Positions 1-8,690 of a DNA stretch of 19,865 nucleotides are shown here, in pieces; the stretch's first letter is position 1; each line of letters starts with the position of its first letter. The stretch spans positions 1 to 19,865 of the forward strand of contig CALWSX010000100.1 of NCBI GenBank assembly GCA_944384285.1, given 5' to 3'. Source of the DNA: an uncultured Lachnospiraceae bacterium (GTDB lineage: Bacteria; Bacillota; Clostridia; Lachnospirales; Anaerotignaceae). Made by a program: the position numbers and the translations under genes. The notes under the pieces are model-generated. The model had not been told where the DNA came from. It did no database searches and saw only the letters and a list, made by a program, of their open reading frames with translations.

Positions 1-1296
1 GAATATCTCGAAAAACTTTTACAGTTTGACGGACTTTATATGCCTAAATTTTATGACGTTAAATACAAAGAAACAGGCGAAATTCTTTCTTTCACAAAAA
101 ATAACGAAAAAGCACGTTCTGTAATTAAAAAAGTAATAGTAAAAGATATGGACAAGGCCTTTTTCCCGGAAAAACAGCTTGTTCCTCTTATAGAAACCGT
201 ACATGACAGAGTTACTCTTGAGGTTTTCAGAGGTTGTATACGTGGTTGCCGTTTCTGTCAGGCCGGCTTTGTTTACAGACCTGTAAGAGAAAAAACAGCG
301 GACACTCTCTTGTGTCAGGCTGACAATATCTTTAAAAATACAGGCCATGATGAAATATCCCTTGTTTCATTAAGTACAAGCGATTATAGAGAATTCCCTA
401 AACTTGCGGACGGTCTTATCGAAGAATTTACACCAAAAAAAGTAAATATAGCCCTTCCGTCTTTAAGAATTGACTCTTTTTCACTTGATTTAATGAGCAA
501 AATACAGGAAGTAAGAAAAAGTAGTCTTACATTTGCGCCGGAAGCCGGAACCCAAAGATTAAGAGATGTTATAAACAAAAATATAACCGAAGACCAAATT
601 TTAAACGGCTGCCGCCTTGCATTTTCCGGTGGATATGAAAGAGTAAAACTTTATTTTATGATAGGACTTCCTACAGAAAAGACAGAAGACCTTGTAGGAA
701 TTGCGGACCTTTCCGCTAAAATTGTTGACTTATTCTTTGAAATACCTAAAGAAGAAAGAAAAGGACGTGGAATAACCGTTGTTACAAGCAGTTCTTGCTT
801 TGTTCCAAAACCTTTTACACCATTCCAGTGGGACAGACAGGACACAGTAGAAGAATTTACAGAAAAAATAATAACTGTGAAAAAAAGCCTTAAACGAAAA
901 CAAATTAAATACAATTATCACGACCCGGATTTAAGTTTCCTTGAATGTGTACTTGCAAGAGGCGACAGACGTGTCGGAAAAGCTATTTATGAGGCATGGA
1001 GACTTGGGTGCAAATTTGACTCATGGAACGACCTTTTCAAATATGATTTATGGCTTAAAGCATTTGAAAATACAGGGGTAGACCCTCATTTTTATGCAAA
1101 CAGAAAATATTCATACGACGAGATTTTACCTTGGGACCACATCTCTGTAGGTGTTTCAAAAGAATTTTTCATAAGAGAACGTGAAAAGGCAGAACGTGCC
1201 GAAACCACAAAAAATTGCAGAGAACAGTGTCAGGCTTGCGGTGCCCAGGCTTTCGGAGGAGGTGTCTGCTTTGAAAAAGTACAGAATAAAATTTGA
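1..1296 (+). CDS. B12-binding/radical SAM family protein (TIGR03960-like), 5' partial
   Basis: The reading frame is open from base 1, so the gene starts upstream of the window. The ATG at 40 is internal, because in-frame coding sequence of the family type precedes it. The visible 431 residues hold the radical SAM cluster motif CIRGCRFC, with Cys codons at 235, 247 and 256. These would bind a 4Fe-4S cluster that cleaves S-adenosylmethionine. A second Cys-rich stretch (NCREQCQACG) lies near the C-terminus. The missing N-terminus would carry the B12-binding-like domain of this family, whose members are about 600 residues long. The exact reaction is not established. The gene overlaps the next one by 26 bp, and the pair is usually found beside RNase G, as here, which suggests a role in RNA or ribosome modification (inference). 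Confidence 0.88.
   Translation, partial: EYLEKLLQFDGLYMPKFYDVKYKETGEILSFTKNNEKARSVIKKVIVKDMDKAFFPEKQLVPLIETVHDRVTLEVFRGCIRGCRFCQAGFVYRPVREKTADTLLCQADNIFKNTGHDEISLVSLSTSDYREFPKLADGLIEEFTPKKVNIALPSLRIDSFSLDLMSKIQEVRKSSLTFAPEAGTQRLRDVINKNITEDQILNGCRLAFSGGYERVKLYFMIGLPTEKTEDLVGIADLSAKIVDLFFEIPKEERKGRGITVVTSSSCFVPKPFTPFQWDRQDTVEEFTEKIITVKKSLKRKQIKYNYHDPDLSFLECVLARGDRRVGKAIYEAWRLGCKFDSWNDLFKYDLWLKAFENTGVDPHFYANRKYSYDEILPWDHISVGVSKEFFIREREKAERAETTKNCREQCQACGAQAFGGGVCFEKVQNKI
1257..1264 (+). promoter_or_regulatory. Ribosome binding site AGGAGGTG that fixes the start of the next gene
   Basis: A near-perfect Shine-Dalgarno sequence lies inside the end of the radical SAM gene. It sits six bases before a TTG codon at 1271. 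It decides the start of the DUF2344-type gene against the longer in-frame reading that begins at 1181. Confidence 0.8.
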
Positions 1297-1981
1297 AAAA
1301 GGCGATGAAATACGTTTTATAGGTCATCTTGACGTTATGCGTATTTTCCAGAAATCCATAAGACGTGCAGAACTTCCTATCTGTTATTCAAACGGCTTTA
1401 ACCCACATCAGGAACTTTATTTTGCAAACCCTTTAAACCTCGGAATGACATCTTCTGCCGAATATATGGACTTTAAATTAAGCGAAGAAATATCTCCTTC
1501 AGAAATAAAAGAAAAACTTAACGAAGTTTTGCCTAAAGGGGTTTTAGTATTATCTGTTGTACCTCTTTCAGAGAACATAAAAACAAGTATGGCAGACGTT
1601 TGTGCTGCATCATATACTGCAGAAATTTCCGATGAAAGACTTTCAAATATTGACCTTGATGAAAAAATAAAAGAGTTTTTAGCATTAGACGAAATTATAA
1701 TTCTTAAAAAAACAAAGCGTTACACAAAAGATACAAATATAAGAAACGAAATTTTTGAAATAAAAAATATTTCAGAAAACGGCAAATTAAGACTTCATCT
1801 TTGTCTTGCGTTAAGCAGTATTGTAAGCCTTAAAGCCGAGCTTTTAATGAATGCTTTTTATAACTTTTTGGAAATTCCTTTTGATAAATATCTCATAAGA
1901 TACGAAAGAACAGAGCTTCTAAGAATGGATAACGGAGAAAGAAAACCTCTTAATGTGGGTGTTTCGGAAGGTTGTGAGTAA
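1271..1981 (+). CDS. Radical SAM-linked protein (TIGR03936/DUF2344 family)
   Basis: This 236-residue protein begins KKYRIKFEKGDEIRFIGHLD, followed by the IFQKSIRRAELPICYSNGFN type of block that marks the radical SAM-linked family. In many bacteria this domain is fused to, or encoded right after, the TIGR03960 radical SAM protein, as it is here with a 26-bp overlap. Translation is therefore probably coupled. The start is a TTG at 1271, chosen for the AGGAGGTG just before it; residues read upstream of it overlap the other gene and do not look like the family. RNase G follows 2 bp after the stop. The molecular role is unknown; a partnership with the radical SAM enzyme acting on RNA is an inference from context. 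Confidence 0.88.
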   Translation: MKKYRIKFEKGDEIRFIGHLDVMRIFQKSIRRAELPICYSNGFNPHQELYFANPLNLGMTSSAEYMDFKLSEEISPSEIKEKLNEVLPKGVLVLSVVPLSENIKTSMADVCAASYTAEISDERLSNIDLDEKIKEFLALDEIIILKKTKRYTKDTNIRNEIFEIKNISENGKLRLHLCLALSSIVSLKAELLMNAFYNFLEIPFDKYLIRYERTELLRMDNGERKPLNVGVSEGCE

Positions 1982-1983
1982 TT

Positions 1984-3384
1984 TTGAAAAAAATAATACT
2001 TGATATCTCCTACCATGAAATAAGAGCAGCTTTAATTGAAAACGGACGCTTAACAGAGCTTATAACAGAACCTTTTAAAAACGAAAATATAGTCGGAAAC
2101 ATATATCTTGGAAGAGTTGAAAACGTACTTCCGGGAATGAAAGCAGCTTTTTTAAATATAGGGCTTGAAAAAAATGCATATTTTGCTTATGACGAAAACA
2201 ATAAGCCGAAAATCGGAACTGACTTAATTGTTATGGGAGTAAAGCCCGAAACAGATATAAAAGGGGCTGTTGTGACTGACAAAATTTCTTTTACAGGTAA
2301 AAACATTGTTATTTTGCCTAACGAAAACACAATAGGAATATCTAAAAAAATTGAGGATAAAGAAGAAAGAGAACGCCTTAAAAATGATGTATCAGAAGTT
2401 TTAGATGAAAATTTCGGTATTATTGTAAGAACCCAGGCAAAAGATATAAAAAAAGACGACCTTTTAAAGGAAATTCTAAATTTGCAGGCATTAGCAAAAG
2501 ACATTGTTTCTAAAGGCAATTTCAAAAAGTCTCCTTGTGTTTTATATAAAGAATCATCTCTTTGCTCCCGTATTTTCAGAGAACTTTTTACAAAAGATAT
2601 TGATGAATTTATAATAAACGATAAAGATACTTTTAACGAAATTTTAAATTTATCAGAAGAATACGGTATTGCAAAAGAAAAAGTAATCCTTTATGAAGGT
2701 GATATCCCCGTTTTTCAAAACTATATGATAGAATCCCAAGTGGAAAAAGCCTATCATAAAAAAATATGGCTTAAAAGTGGCGGTTTTATAATTATAGAAC
2801 AGACAGAAGCCTTAGTATCAATAGATGTAAATACGGGAAAATTCTCAGGAAACAAGGATAAAGAAAAAACTTTTTTAAAGACAAATATAGAAGCTGCAAA
2901 AGAAATAGCCTATCAATTAAGACTTAAAAATCTTTCGGGCATTATTATAGTTGATTTTATTGATATGGTATCCGAAAATGACAGAGAAGAACTTAAAAAA
3001 GTACTTACTGAAGAGCTTAAAAAAGACAGAATAAAAACAGTGGTTGTTGGAATGACCGAGCTTGGGCTTATGCAGATTACCCGTAAAAAAACCCGTCCGT
3101 CTATTTGGCAGCAAAACTACACAACCTGTAAATGCTGTGAAGGTGAAGGCGTTGTACCGTCATTTTTATCATCTGTCAGAAAATTAAGACGAGAAGTTTT
3201 AACCATATTTTCACAAACAGTATTTAAAGGAATTAAAATTTCTGCGGACAGAGCTCTTTTAAACGGCTTTGCGGGCGAAAACGGAAAGTATGTTAAGACG
3301 ATTTGTGAAAAATACGATAAAACTATTGAGCTTTGTGAAATAAACACTGTAAAATATGGATATTATGAAATAGAAAAATTCTAA
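1984..3384 (+). CDS. rng: Ribonuclease G (RNase E/G family)
   Basis: The 466-residue length is close to that of single-domain RNase G. An S1-type RNA-binding segment is visible at about residues 36-120 (GNIYLGRVENVLPGMKAAFL). The catalytic acidic residues of the family are present as D281 in SIDVNTGKFSG and D324 in IIVDFIDM. A CxxC zinc-link half-site (C382, C385, then EGEG) joins two subunits in E. coli RNase E. The family is a single-strand endoribonuclease acting in rRNA maturation and mRNA decay. The start is TTG two bases after the previous stop, with GGAAGG at 1966-1971 as a distant ribosome site. The gene ends at a strong hairpin terminator. In many Clostridia rplU and rpmA come next; here they do not. 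Confidence 0.93.
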   Translation: MKKIILDISYHEIRAALIENGRLTELITEPFKNENIVGNIYLGRVENVLPGMKAAFLNIGLEKNAYFAYDENNKPKIGTDLIVMGVKPETDIKGAVVTDKISFTGKNIVILPNENTIGISKKIEDKEERERLKNDVSEVLDENFGIIVRTQAKDIKKDDLLKEILNLQALAKDIVSKGNFKKSPCVLYKESSLCSRIFRELFTKDIDEFIINDKDTFNEILNLSEEYGIAKEKVILYEGDIPVFQNYMIESQVEKAYHKKIWLKSGGFIIIEQTEALVSIDVNTGKFSGNKDKEKTFLKTNIEAAKEIAYQLRLKNLSGIIIVDFIDMVSENDREELKKVLTEELKKDRIKTVVVGMTELGLMQITRKKTRPSIWQQNYTTCKCCEGEGVVPSFLSSVRKLRREVLTIFSQTVFKGIKISADRALLNGFAGENGKYVKTICEKYDKTIELCEINTVKYGYYEIEKF

Positions 3385-3403
3385 TATTTTATAAATACAA
3401 AAA

Positions 3404-3426
3404 GGTGCAAAAATGCACCCTTTTTT
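3404..3426. terminator. Bidirectional intrinsic terminator, rng / HAD junction
   Basis: A six-base stem (GGTGCA 3404-3409, TGCACC 3414-3419) with an AAAA loop has T-runs after it on both strands. The forward T-run overlaps the stop codon of the convergent HAD gene. Confidence 0.8.
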
Positions 3427-4069
3427 ATTTTAAATTATCTGGATCTATCTCAGACATAGAATAAATATATCTGTCACAAAGGCTTTTCATTTCCGAAACA
3501 TTTGCTTTGAAAAACTCGTCATATACGCCTATAACTTTCATACCAGCTTTCTTTGCGCCTATAACCGCATGCGGAGCGTCCTCAAAAACAATACAGTTTT
3601 TTGGATTTACACAAATTCTTTTAGCCGCTTCAAGGAAAACATCGGGATTTGTTTTATTTTTTCCAACTTCTTCGGAAAATACAACAGCATCAAACATATC
3701 ATAAATATTGTTTCGTTTAAGGCAAGCCTCACACATTTCTTTTATTGAAGAAGTAGCCAAGGCAATTTTTTTATTACGCTGTTTTAAAGAAGATATAAGT
3801 TCAAAAACGCCCTCTTTTAAATCCATATTTTTATCATACTCATCATATACAATTTCCCAAAGTTCCTGTTTTATATCATTAAAACTCTTTTTTATATCAT
3901 ATTTTTCAAGTATAAATTCTACGCCTTCAGAAAAATTAAGACGTACAATTTTTTCTCTGTATTCTCTGTCGGGAGAAAAACCATATCTTTTCAAAAGTTC
4001 AAAATCAGCTTTTTCCCAAACCGTCATGGAATCTATTAAAGTTCCGTCCAAATCAAAAATTATACCCAT
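3425..4069 (-). CDS. HAD superfamily phosphatase, subfamily IA (beta-phosphoglucomutase-like)
   Basis: This 214-residue cytosolic hydrolase shows all four HAD motifs. Motif I is DLDGT with nucleophile D6 and general acid D8. Motif II is T106/S107 in LATSS. Motif III is K139 in GKNKTNPDVF. Motif IV is E163/D164 in VFEDAPHAV. The helical cap between motifs I and II is typical of the beta-phosphoglucomutase and sugar-phosphatase branch. Substrates are probably small phosphorylated sugars or nucleotides, but the sequence does not say which. The start ATG has GGGAG about ten bases upstream. A weak promoter-like pair (TTGTGA, 17 bases, TATATA) lies just before it on the reverse strand. It is a single gene sharing its terminator with rng. 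Confidence 0.9.
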   Translation of the reverse strand: MGIIFDLDGTLIDSMTVWEKADFELLKRYGFSPDREYREKIVRLNFSEGVEFILEKYDIKKSFNDIKQELWEIVYDEYDKNMDLKEGVFELISSLKQRNKKIALATSSIKEMCEACLKRNNIYDMFDAVVFSEEVGKNKTNPDVFLEAAKRICVNPKNCIVFEDAPHAVIGAKKAGMKVIGVYDEFFKANVSEMKSLCDRYIYSMSEIDPDNLK

Positions 4070-4241
4070 AAAAAATCTCCCTTTTTATATAAGACTTATT
4101 TTAAGGTATCACAACTTTTAAAAAAAAACAAGAATGTAAACTAACATATTTTTCTATAGCTTTTTATGTTTAAATTCCCGATAACAAGAAATACTAAGCT
4201 TAATTCTTTATTTTCATAAATTTTTAAAAGGACGTGAACTT

Positions 4242-5705
4242 ATGTATAAAGGAATACTTATGAGTTTTTTTGAGAGAGATTTTCTTTCTGTAATACTTGA
4301 CATAGAAGAAGAATACAGAACCGAAATTTTAAAAAACTCACCCTATCTTTTCAGAAAATGGTATCATTCAAAATTAAAAGAAAATATGGATTGTTCACCT
4401 TTTGCACTTATAAGCCAAAAATACAGGAGTCCAAAAGACGAAATTTTTATCCCTAGTTTTCATATAAACAGAGAACATAAAAACAAACCCCTATTTGATA
4501 TAGATTTTAAATTTATATCAAATGAAAATCATATCATTCTTGAAGACTTAAAAACAGTTGTTTCCGAATTTAAAAACGGCGTATTTATGAATAATTCGGA
4601 CAATCCTTTTTTTGATTTAAAATCAGATCTTTTAAGCAAAGTATCAAAAGAAGAAGATTTATATATAAACTATCTTATACTTTTAGGTGTAAGTTTAGAG
4701 CTTATTATATCTGAGGAAACTGTTTTTGGAGACCTTCTTAAACCTAGAGAAGATTATCTTTCATTTTTTGAAAAAGAAACTGCTCTTAACGAAGTTTTTG
4801 ACTGTGCAATAAGTATTGCGGCATTAAATATTTTTGATACAGAATCGCCTGAAATAAAAAATATGCTTATTACTTTTTTAAAAAAGGAACACGACCCAAA
4901 CAGTCTTATAAAATCAATAGCATTTAATAAAAATAAAGAAGTTTTCAACTATTTTGACGGACTTGAAAACGGAAATATATCAGAAAAAAACACAAGAAAT
5001 CTTTTGGAAATATATAAATATTCCATTCTTGCGGACAAATGGTTTTTCACTCCTTTCGGAAACTATTTTTACTTTATAGAACTTTTTAACCAGAAAAAAT
5101 ATGATGTATCAAATGATGTAAACGAAATGTACAACAGAATTATATTAAATAAATCTCTCTGCCCTTCAATACACTGTCTTTATTCGTCATTTGCACTTAC
5201 AAAGTTAGGTCAGTCAATTTTAAAAACACACAAAAAATGTCTTTCATTAAGCGACCTTGTATCTCCTGAAAAGCTTAATGAAGTTATAGCGGATATACTT
5301 GATGACAGGGCAAAAGAAAGAGAATTTAAAAATATAAAGTATGATGATAACGAAGTTATATATGTATTAAAAGTATATGAAGAAAAAAATAAAGACTTTT
5401 ATTCTGTAGTTCAAGTCTCAGAAAAAAATACTCTTTATGAATGTATTTTATTTTTAAATATGCTTTTTAAAAACGAAACTTTTGTACCAAAAATCTGTAA
5501 CGTAAAAAATACAAATTATATCAACCTTAATGCAAAAATTGGGGACCTTATAGAAGAAGAAAAGCTTATTATTTCATTTAGAAATGAATTTTCAAAAAAA
5601 GAAGAATTCACGGGCATAATTTTAAAAGTATCAGAAAAAAAGAAAAATCTCATTTATCCAAGAATTTTATCTGTTAATAAACCTGAAAAAGAAAAAGCTG
5701 TATAA
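4242..5705 (+). CDS. Protein of unknown function with a possible degenerate pRiA4b ORF-3-like C-terminal domain
   Basis: I do not recognise the whole 487-residue protein. It has no signal peptide or membrane segment and is rich in Lys, Glu, Phe and Asn, so it is probably cytosolic. Residues 1-330 look mostly helical. Two short stretches (FFTPFGNYFY near 270, FALTKLGQSIL near 320) resemble winged-helix ends. From about residue 372 the order VIYVLKVYEE, VVQVSEKNTLYE, a helix ending NMLF, AKIGDLIEEE, then IYPRILS near 472 follows the layout of the pRiA4b ORF-3-like family (PF07929). However, the family's conserved GW, HEF and YDFGD residues are replaced. ATG at 4242 has AAGGA nine bases upstream; a second in-frame ATG at 4260 with AAAGGA is also possible. 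The gene stands alone before a strong terminator. Confidence 0.75.
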   Translation: MYKGILMSFFERDFLSVILDIEEEYRTEILKNSPYLFRKWYHSKLKENMDCSPFALISQKYRSPKDEIFIPSFHINREHKNKPLFDIDFKFISNENHIILEDLKTVVSEFKNGVFMNNSDNPFFDLKSDLLSKVSKEEDLYINYLILLGVSLELIISEETVFGDLLKPREDYLSFFEKETALNEVFDCAISIAALNIFDTESPEIKNMLITFLKKEHDPNSLIKSIAFNKNKEVFNYFDGLENGNISEKNTRNLLEIYKYSILADKWFFTPFGNYFYFIELFNQKKYDVSNDVNEMYNRIILNKSLCPSIHCLYSSFALTKLGQSILKTHKKCLSLSDLVSPEKLNEVIADILDDRAKEREFKNIKYDDNEVIYVLKVYEEKNKDFYSVVQVSEKNTLYECILFLNMLFKNETFVPKICNVKNTNYINLNAKIGDLIEEEKLIISFRNEFSKKEEFTGIILKVSEKKKNLIYPRILSVNKPEKEKAV

Positions 5706-5719
5706 TATTAGATAAAAAA

Positions 5720-5751
5720 GGGTGTCGAATATATCGACACCCTAATTTTTT
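5720..5751. terminator. Bidirectional intrinsic terminator
   Basis: A nine-base perfect stem (GGGTGTCGA 5720-5728, TCGACACCC 5734-5742) with an ATATA loop has a T-run on each strand. It serves both the unknown gene and the convergent SLH gene. Confidence 0.9.
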
Positions 5752-5757
5752 AAAAAA

Positions 5758-8433
5758 TTATCTGTAAGATGATTCAGCAGTTACTCTTGTCATAACACCG
5801 TTTATAATATCTGCATCAATATTAACTTCTCTTATATTACTGTCTCTTAAATCACTCTTAATATCACTTACAAAAGAGCTTATTTTTGAATATCTTTTTC
5901 CATTATATTTTAAATCACAAGAAAAATCATAGTAATATTTATCGCCTCTGAGGTAAATATAATCTTCTGTGATATCACTTGTTGAAGTAATATAATCTTT
6001 TATAGTTCCTTCGTCTTTATCGGCATCATCATCTGTTTCTATAGCATAAATTCTGTAAGCCTTACTTCCTGAGAGTTCAATACCTACTCTTACAACTTCT
6101 GCAGAATCATAAGCATCTTTTACTTTTGACTGTGATGATGAGCTACCATTTAAATACCATTTTGCGGAAGAAGAAATATCAATCTTGTCAGTTGTTCTTC
6201 CGTTATCCTGTTTAACAGTAATATAGTCTGAACCCATACCGTAGATTTTACCTACATAGTCCATATCTCCTGATGAAGATGAAGAAGAACTTGTTGTTGC
6301 CTCTACTTTTGTTACTTCATCACGGCTGTTTAATGTAAGTTTGATATCTACATCTTCATCATCATCATAAAGGTCTCTTATTTCTCTGTAGTCAGAACTG
6401 CTTCCGTTAAGTCTGTATGTAACATCATCAGATAAATCATCTGATTTTGTTGAACCACCAGATGTTTTAATCTTAATTGTTGAAGATGAAGTACTATATA
6501 AAGTACCTTCTTTAGAACTTCCTGATTTTGTAAAAGCTTCTAATTTTGTAACATCATCTCTGCTATTTAAAGTAACTTTTACATTAACAGTTCCTTCATC
6601 AACAGCATCTCTTATTTTTGAATAGGAGCTTGAACTTCCATCAAGTCTGAAAGTTGCATCATCGTCTAAATAATATTCTAAAGTTTTTCCTTTTGAATTT
6701 TTATACTTAATTTTTGACGAAGAGATATATGTAAGTTCACCATCATAGTCTTCATCTGATTCTTCTGCATTAATTTTAACAACATCACCTTTAGAATTTA
6801 AGGAAATTTCAGCTTTAACAGTATAGTCATCAACTTTATCTTCAAGTTTATCTACATCAATAACACTTCCGTCATATCTTATTACAACATTATCAGCAAG
6901 GTAATAAGATTTAGTAGAAGAACTTCCTTCACGTTTTAAAGATACTTTTGAAGAAGATACATCTGTAATAGTAGCTTCAAAGAAAGTTTCTTCATACTCG
7001 TCATCATCAACAAGAAGTTTTATAACTTTATTTGAAGAATTAAGGAATAATTTACAATAAAGTGTTTCATCATCAAGTTCATCACTTACTTTTGAAAGAC
7101 TTGATTCTTTATCATAAAGTCTTATAGAAGCACTTGAAAGAACATCATAAGTTTTTTTGCTTCCAGATGTAGTTACAATTGTAATTTCATCATCTCTTGT
7201 ATCTACGCTGTAAAGCTCGCCTGTAATGCTTTCATCGGAAACTTCAGCTTCAATTTTTATAATATCCCCTGAAGAATTAAGGTAAAATTTACCTTCAATT
7301 CTGCTTTCTTCATTCAAATCAATAAGCTCTTTAAGTGTTGATTTGCTGTCATCAATATAAACTTCCACACTTGAAGATAAATAATATTTTTCTGATCTGT
7401 TTCTATCCTTATAAATATAGGCATAGTCACCATAAAGTTCTTCAATAGTACCTTCAAAAGATGAAGCACTGTCTACACTTCCGCCGTTATAATTTTTCTG
7501 GTTAACAGTAATTTTATTAATAGTTGCGCCTGTATAATCAACTGTAATAACGTCACCTTTGCCAAGGCTTGAGAAAGGAATTTGAGTAGTTGTACCTTCT
7601 TTTACACAAAATACGGTATCATTTCCAATAAATCCCATGTTTTTATTGTTAGTTGTAAAAACTGTTATCATATAGCTTCCGCCCATATTTTCCATCTTCA
7701 CAACAGTTCCTCTAACAGCTTGGCCTACAGGATTTGATGGATTTGTAGTTCCACCACTGCCACTTGATAATGTATCATGAGTTTTAGAAATAATAACTGA
7801 CATCTCAGAACGGTTGATAAGGCTTTTAGGGTTAAAGTTTCCTACGTTGTCACCAACAAGAATATTAAGTCTAGAAAGTAAATCAACATAAGGCACAGAT
7901 GTAGAAGCAACATTTGCTTTATCTTTATATGTAAGACTTGCAGAATTGTTTACAGAATACATATCAGAAATTGCTTTACCAAATATAACAGCAACGCCTT
8001 CTCTTGTAGCATTGTAGCTTGCACCTGTATTAGGATTTACAAAATGAATAACATCATTAGCTGTTAAAATATTATATTCAAGGCAATAAGCAACAGCAGG
8101 CTGTGCCCACTCAGGTATTTTGCAGCTTTTAAGGAAATCTCCCCATTTTTTTACAGTATCAGTAGTAGATTTTAATTTACCGTTTTTGCTTAAAACCTGA
8201 TATGCAAGCTGAGCTGTTTCACAATATGTAACATTGTCTTTAGGTCTGAAAATTTTCTGACCCTTAGAATTTGTATCCCCAACCATAATTCCTAAATCAG
8301 ATACTTTGTTAATATAAGTTTTAGCCCCTTCCCATGGTACCTGATTAATATCTGCAAAAGTTGCGGCAGGAGCTATATATACAGAACAAAAAGTCATAAC
8401 CGCAGCCAATACAATTGCAATTTTTCTTTTCAT
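5758..8433 (-). CDS. Secreted SLH-domain surface protein with tandem beta-rich repeats
   Basis: This 891-residue protein has a signal peptide (KRK, then a hydrophobic stretch at residues 5-22, likely cleavage after ATFA at residue 27). Three SLH modules follow at about 31-82, 98-157 and 168-222. They show the typical pattern of a Y or A helix and then an LGI/NIL-VGD loop with a structured F/NP segment. SLH modules bind secondary cell-wall polymers, so the protein should sit on the cell surface. After a Gly/Ser/Pro linker (222-238) come repeated units of roughly 80 residues, Ser- and Asp-rich, to the C-terminus. No catalytic motif is visible, so a structural or S-layer-associated role is most likely. 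The start ATG has a strong GGAGG at 8441-8445. The gene stands alone and ends at a shared terminator. Confidence 0.92.
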   Translation of the reverse strand: MKRKIAIVLAAVMTFCSVYIAPAATFADINQVPWEGAKTYINKVSDLGIMVGDTNSKGQKIFRPKDNVTYCETAQLAYQVLSKNGKLKSTTDTVKKWGDFLKSCKIPEWAQPAVAYCLEYNILTANDVIHFVNPNTGASYNATREGVAVIFGKAISDMYSVNNSASLTYKDKANVASTSVPYVDLLSRLNILVGDNVGNFNPKSLINRSEMSVIISKTHDTLSSGSGGTTNPSNPVGQAVRGTVVKMENMGGSYMITVFTTNNKNMGFIGNDTVFCVKEGTTTQIPFSSLGKGDVITVDYTGATINKITVNQKNYNGGSVDSASSFEGTIEELYGDYAYIYKDRNRSEKYYLSSSVEVYIDDSKSTLKELIDLNEESRIEGKFYLNSSGDIIKIEAEVSDESITGELYSVDTRDDEITIVTTSGSKKTYDVLSSASIRLYDKESSLSKVSDELDDETLYCKLFLNSSNKVIKLLVDDDEYEETFFEATITDVSSSKVSLKREGSSSTKSYYLADNVVIRYDGSVIDVDKLEDKVDDYTVKAEISLNSKGDVVKINAEESDEDYDGELTYISSSKIKYKNSKGKTLEYYLDDDATFRLDGSSSSYSKIRDAVDEGTVNVKVTLNSRDDVTKLEAFTKSGSSKEGTLYSTSSSTIKIKTSGGSTKSDDLSDDVTYRLNGSSSDYREIRDLYDDDEDVDIKLTLNSRDEVTKVEATTSSSSSSSGDMDYVGKIYGMGSDYITVKQDNGRTTDKIDISSSAKWYLNGSSSSQSKVKDAYDSAEVVRVGIELSGSKAYRIYAIETDDDADKDEGTIKDYITSTSDITEDYIYLRGDKYYYDFSCDLKYNGKRYSKISSFVSDIKSDLRDSNIREVNIDADIINGVMTRVTAESSYR
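5773..7458 (-). repeat. Seven tandem protein repeats of about 80 residues in the SLH protein
   Basis: Units start near residues 326, 404, 484, 563, 642, 726 and 808, a period of 78-84. A worn unit may precede them at 240-314. Each unit begins with a GxI/GxL strand, has a YYL-type strand, then a (Y/R)-x-D/N-G-S turn, and most end in LNS-x-x-D-V-x-K-(I/L/V)-E-A. Units four and five are the most alike. The level of DNA identity between units was not measured. Confidence 0.8.
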
Positions 8434-8565
8434 AAATTTCCCTCCTTGTTATTCTCATCAAGACACAGTGATGACAATTACTATTTAAATAATAACATTA
8501 AAATGTTTCTTTGTGTATTACTTTTTTCTTAAAGATTTTTCCAAAAACAGATAAAACAGTAATTT

Positions 8566-8595
8566 TTTATATAAATATAGTTCTTTTCCAGACAA
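8566..8595 (-). promoter_or_regulatory. Possible promoter of the SLH gene
   Basis: On the reverse strand TTGTCT (8590-8595) and TATAAA (8566-8571) lie 18 bases apart, each a partial match to the sigma-A boxes. This would give a leader of about 125 bases. It is the best candidate I see in the 257 bases between this gene and the next, but the match is modest. Confidence 0.3.
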
Positions 8596-8638
8596 TTACC
8601 TATATTTGACGTTTAAAAGAGTTATTTTGTTCCTAAAA

Positions 8639-8667
8639 TTGTAGATTTTAAATTTTTATGATATAAT
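8639..8667 (+). promoter_or_regulatory. Candidate sigma-A promoter of the SUKH gene
   Basis: A perfect -10 box TATAAT (8662-8667) lies 17 bases after a half-matching -35 box TTGTAG (8639-8644). Transcription would start near 8674, leaving a leader of only about 17 bases that contains the AGGTGG ribosome site. Confidence 0.5.
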
Positions 8668-8690
8668 TTTTTAAGGTGGTGAAAAAAATT

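Noticed and set aside
1181..1270. An ATG start at 1181 for the DUF2344-type gene
   Set aside because: The region codes for the Cys-rich end of the radical SAM protein in the other frame. The AGGAGGTG before TTG at 1271 is far more convincing.
3708..4121. A 137-codon forward frame opposite the HAD gene
   Set aside because: The HAD gene has all four catalytic motifs. The opposite frame is Ser/Phe-rich with no ribosome site.
6255..6300. Simple-repeat tracts (GAT/GAA-type triplets) in the SLH gene as an unstable microsatellite
   Set aside because: They are short, mixed codons for Ser and Asp rather than exact repeats, and they keep the frame, so there is no clear sign of phase switching.
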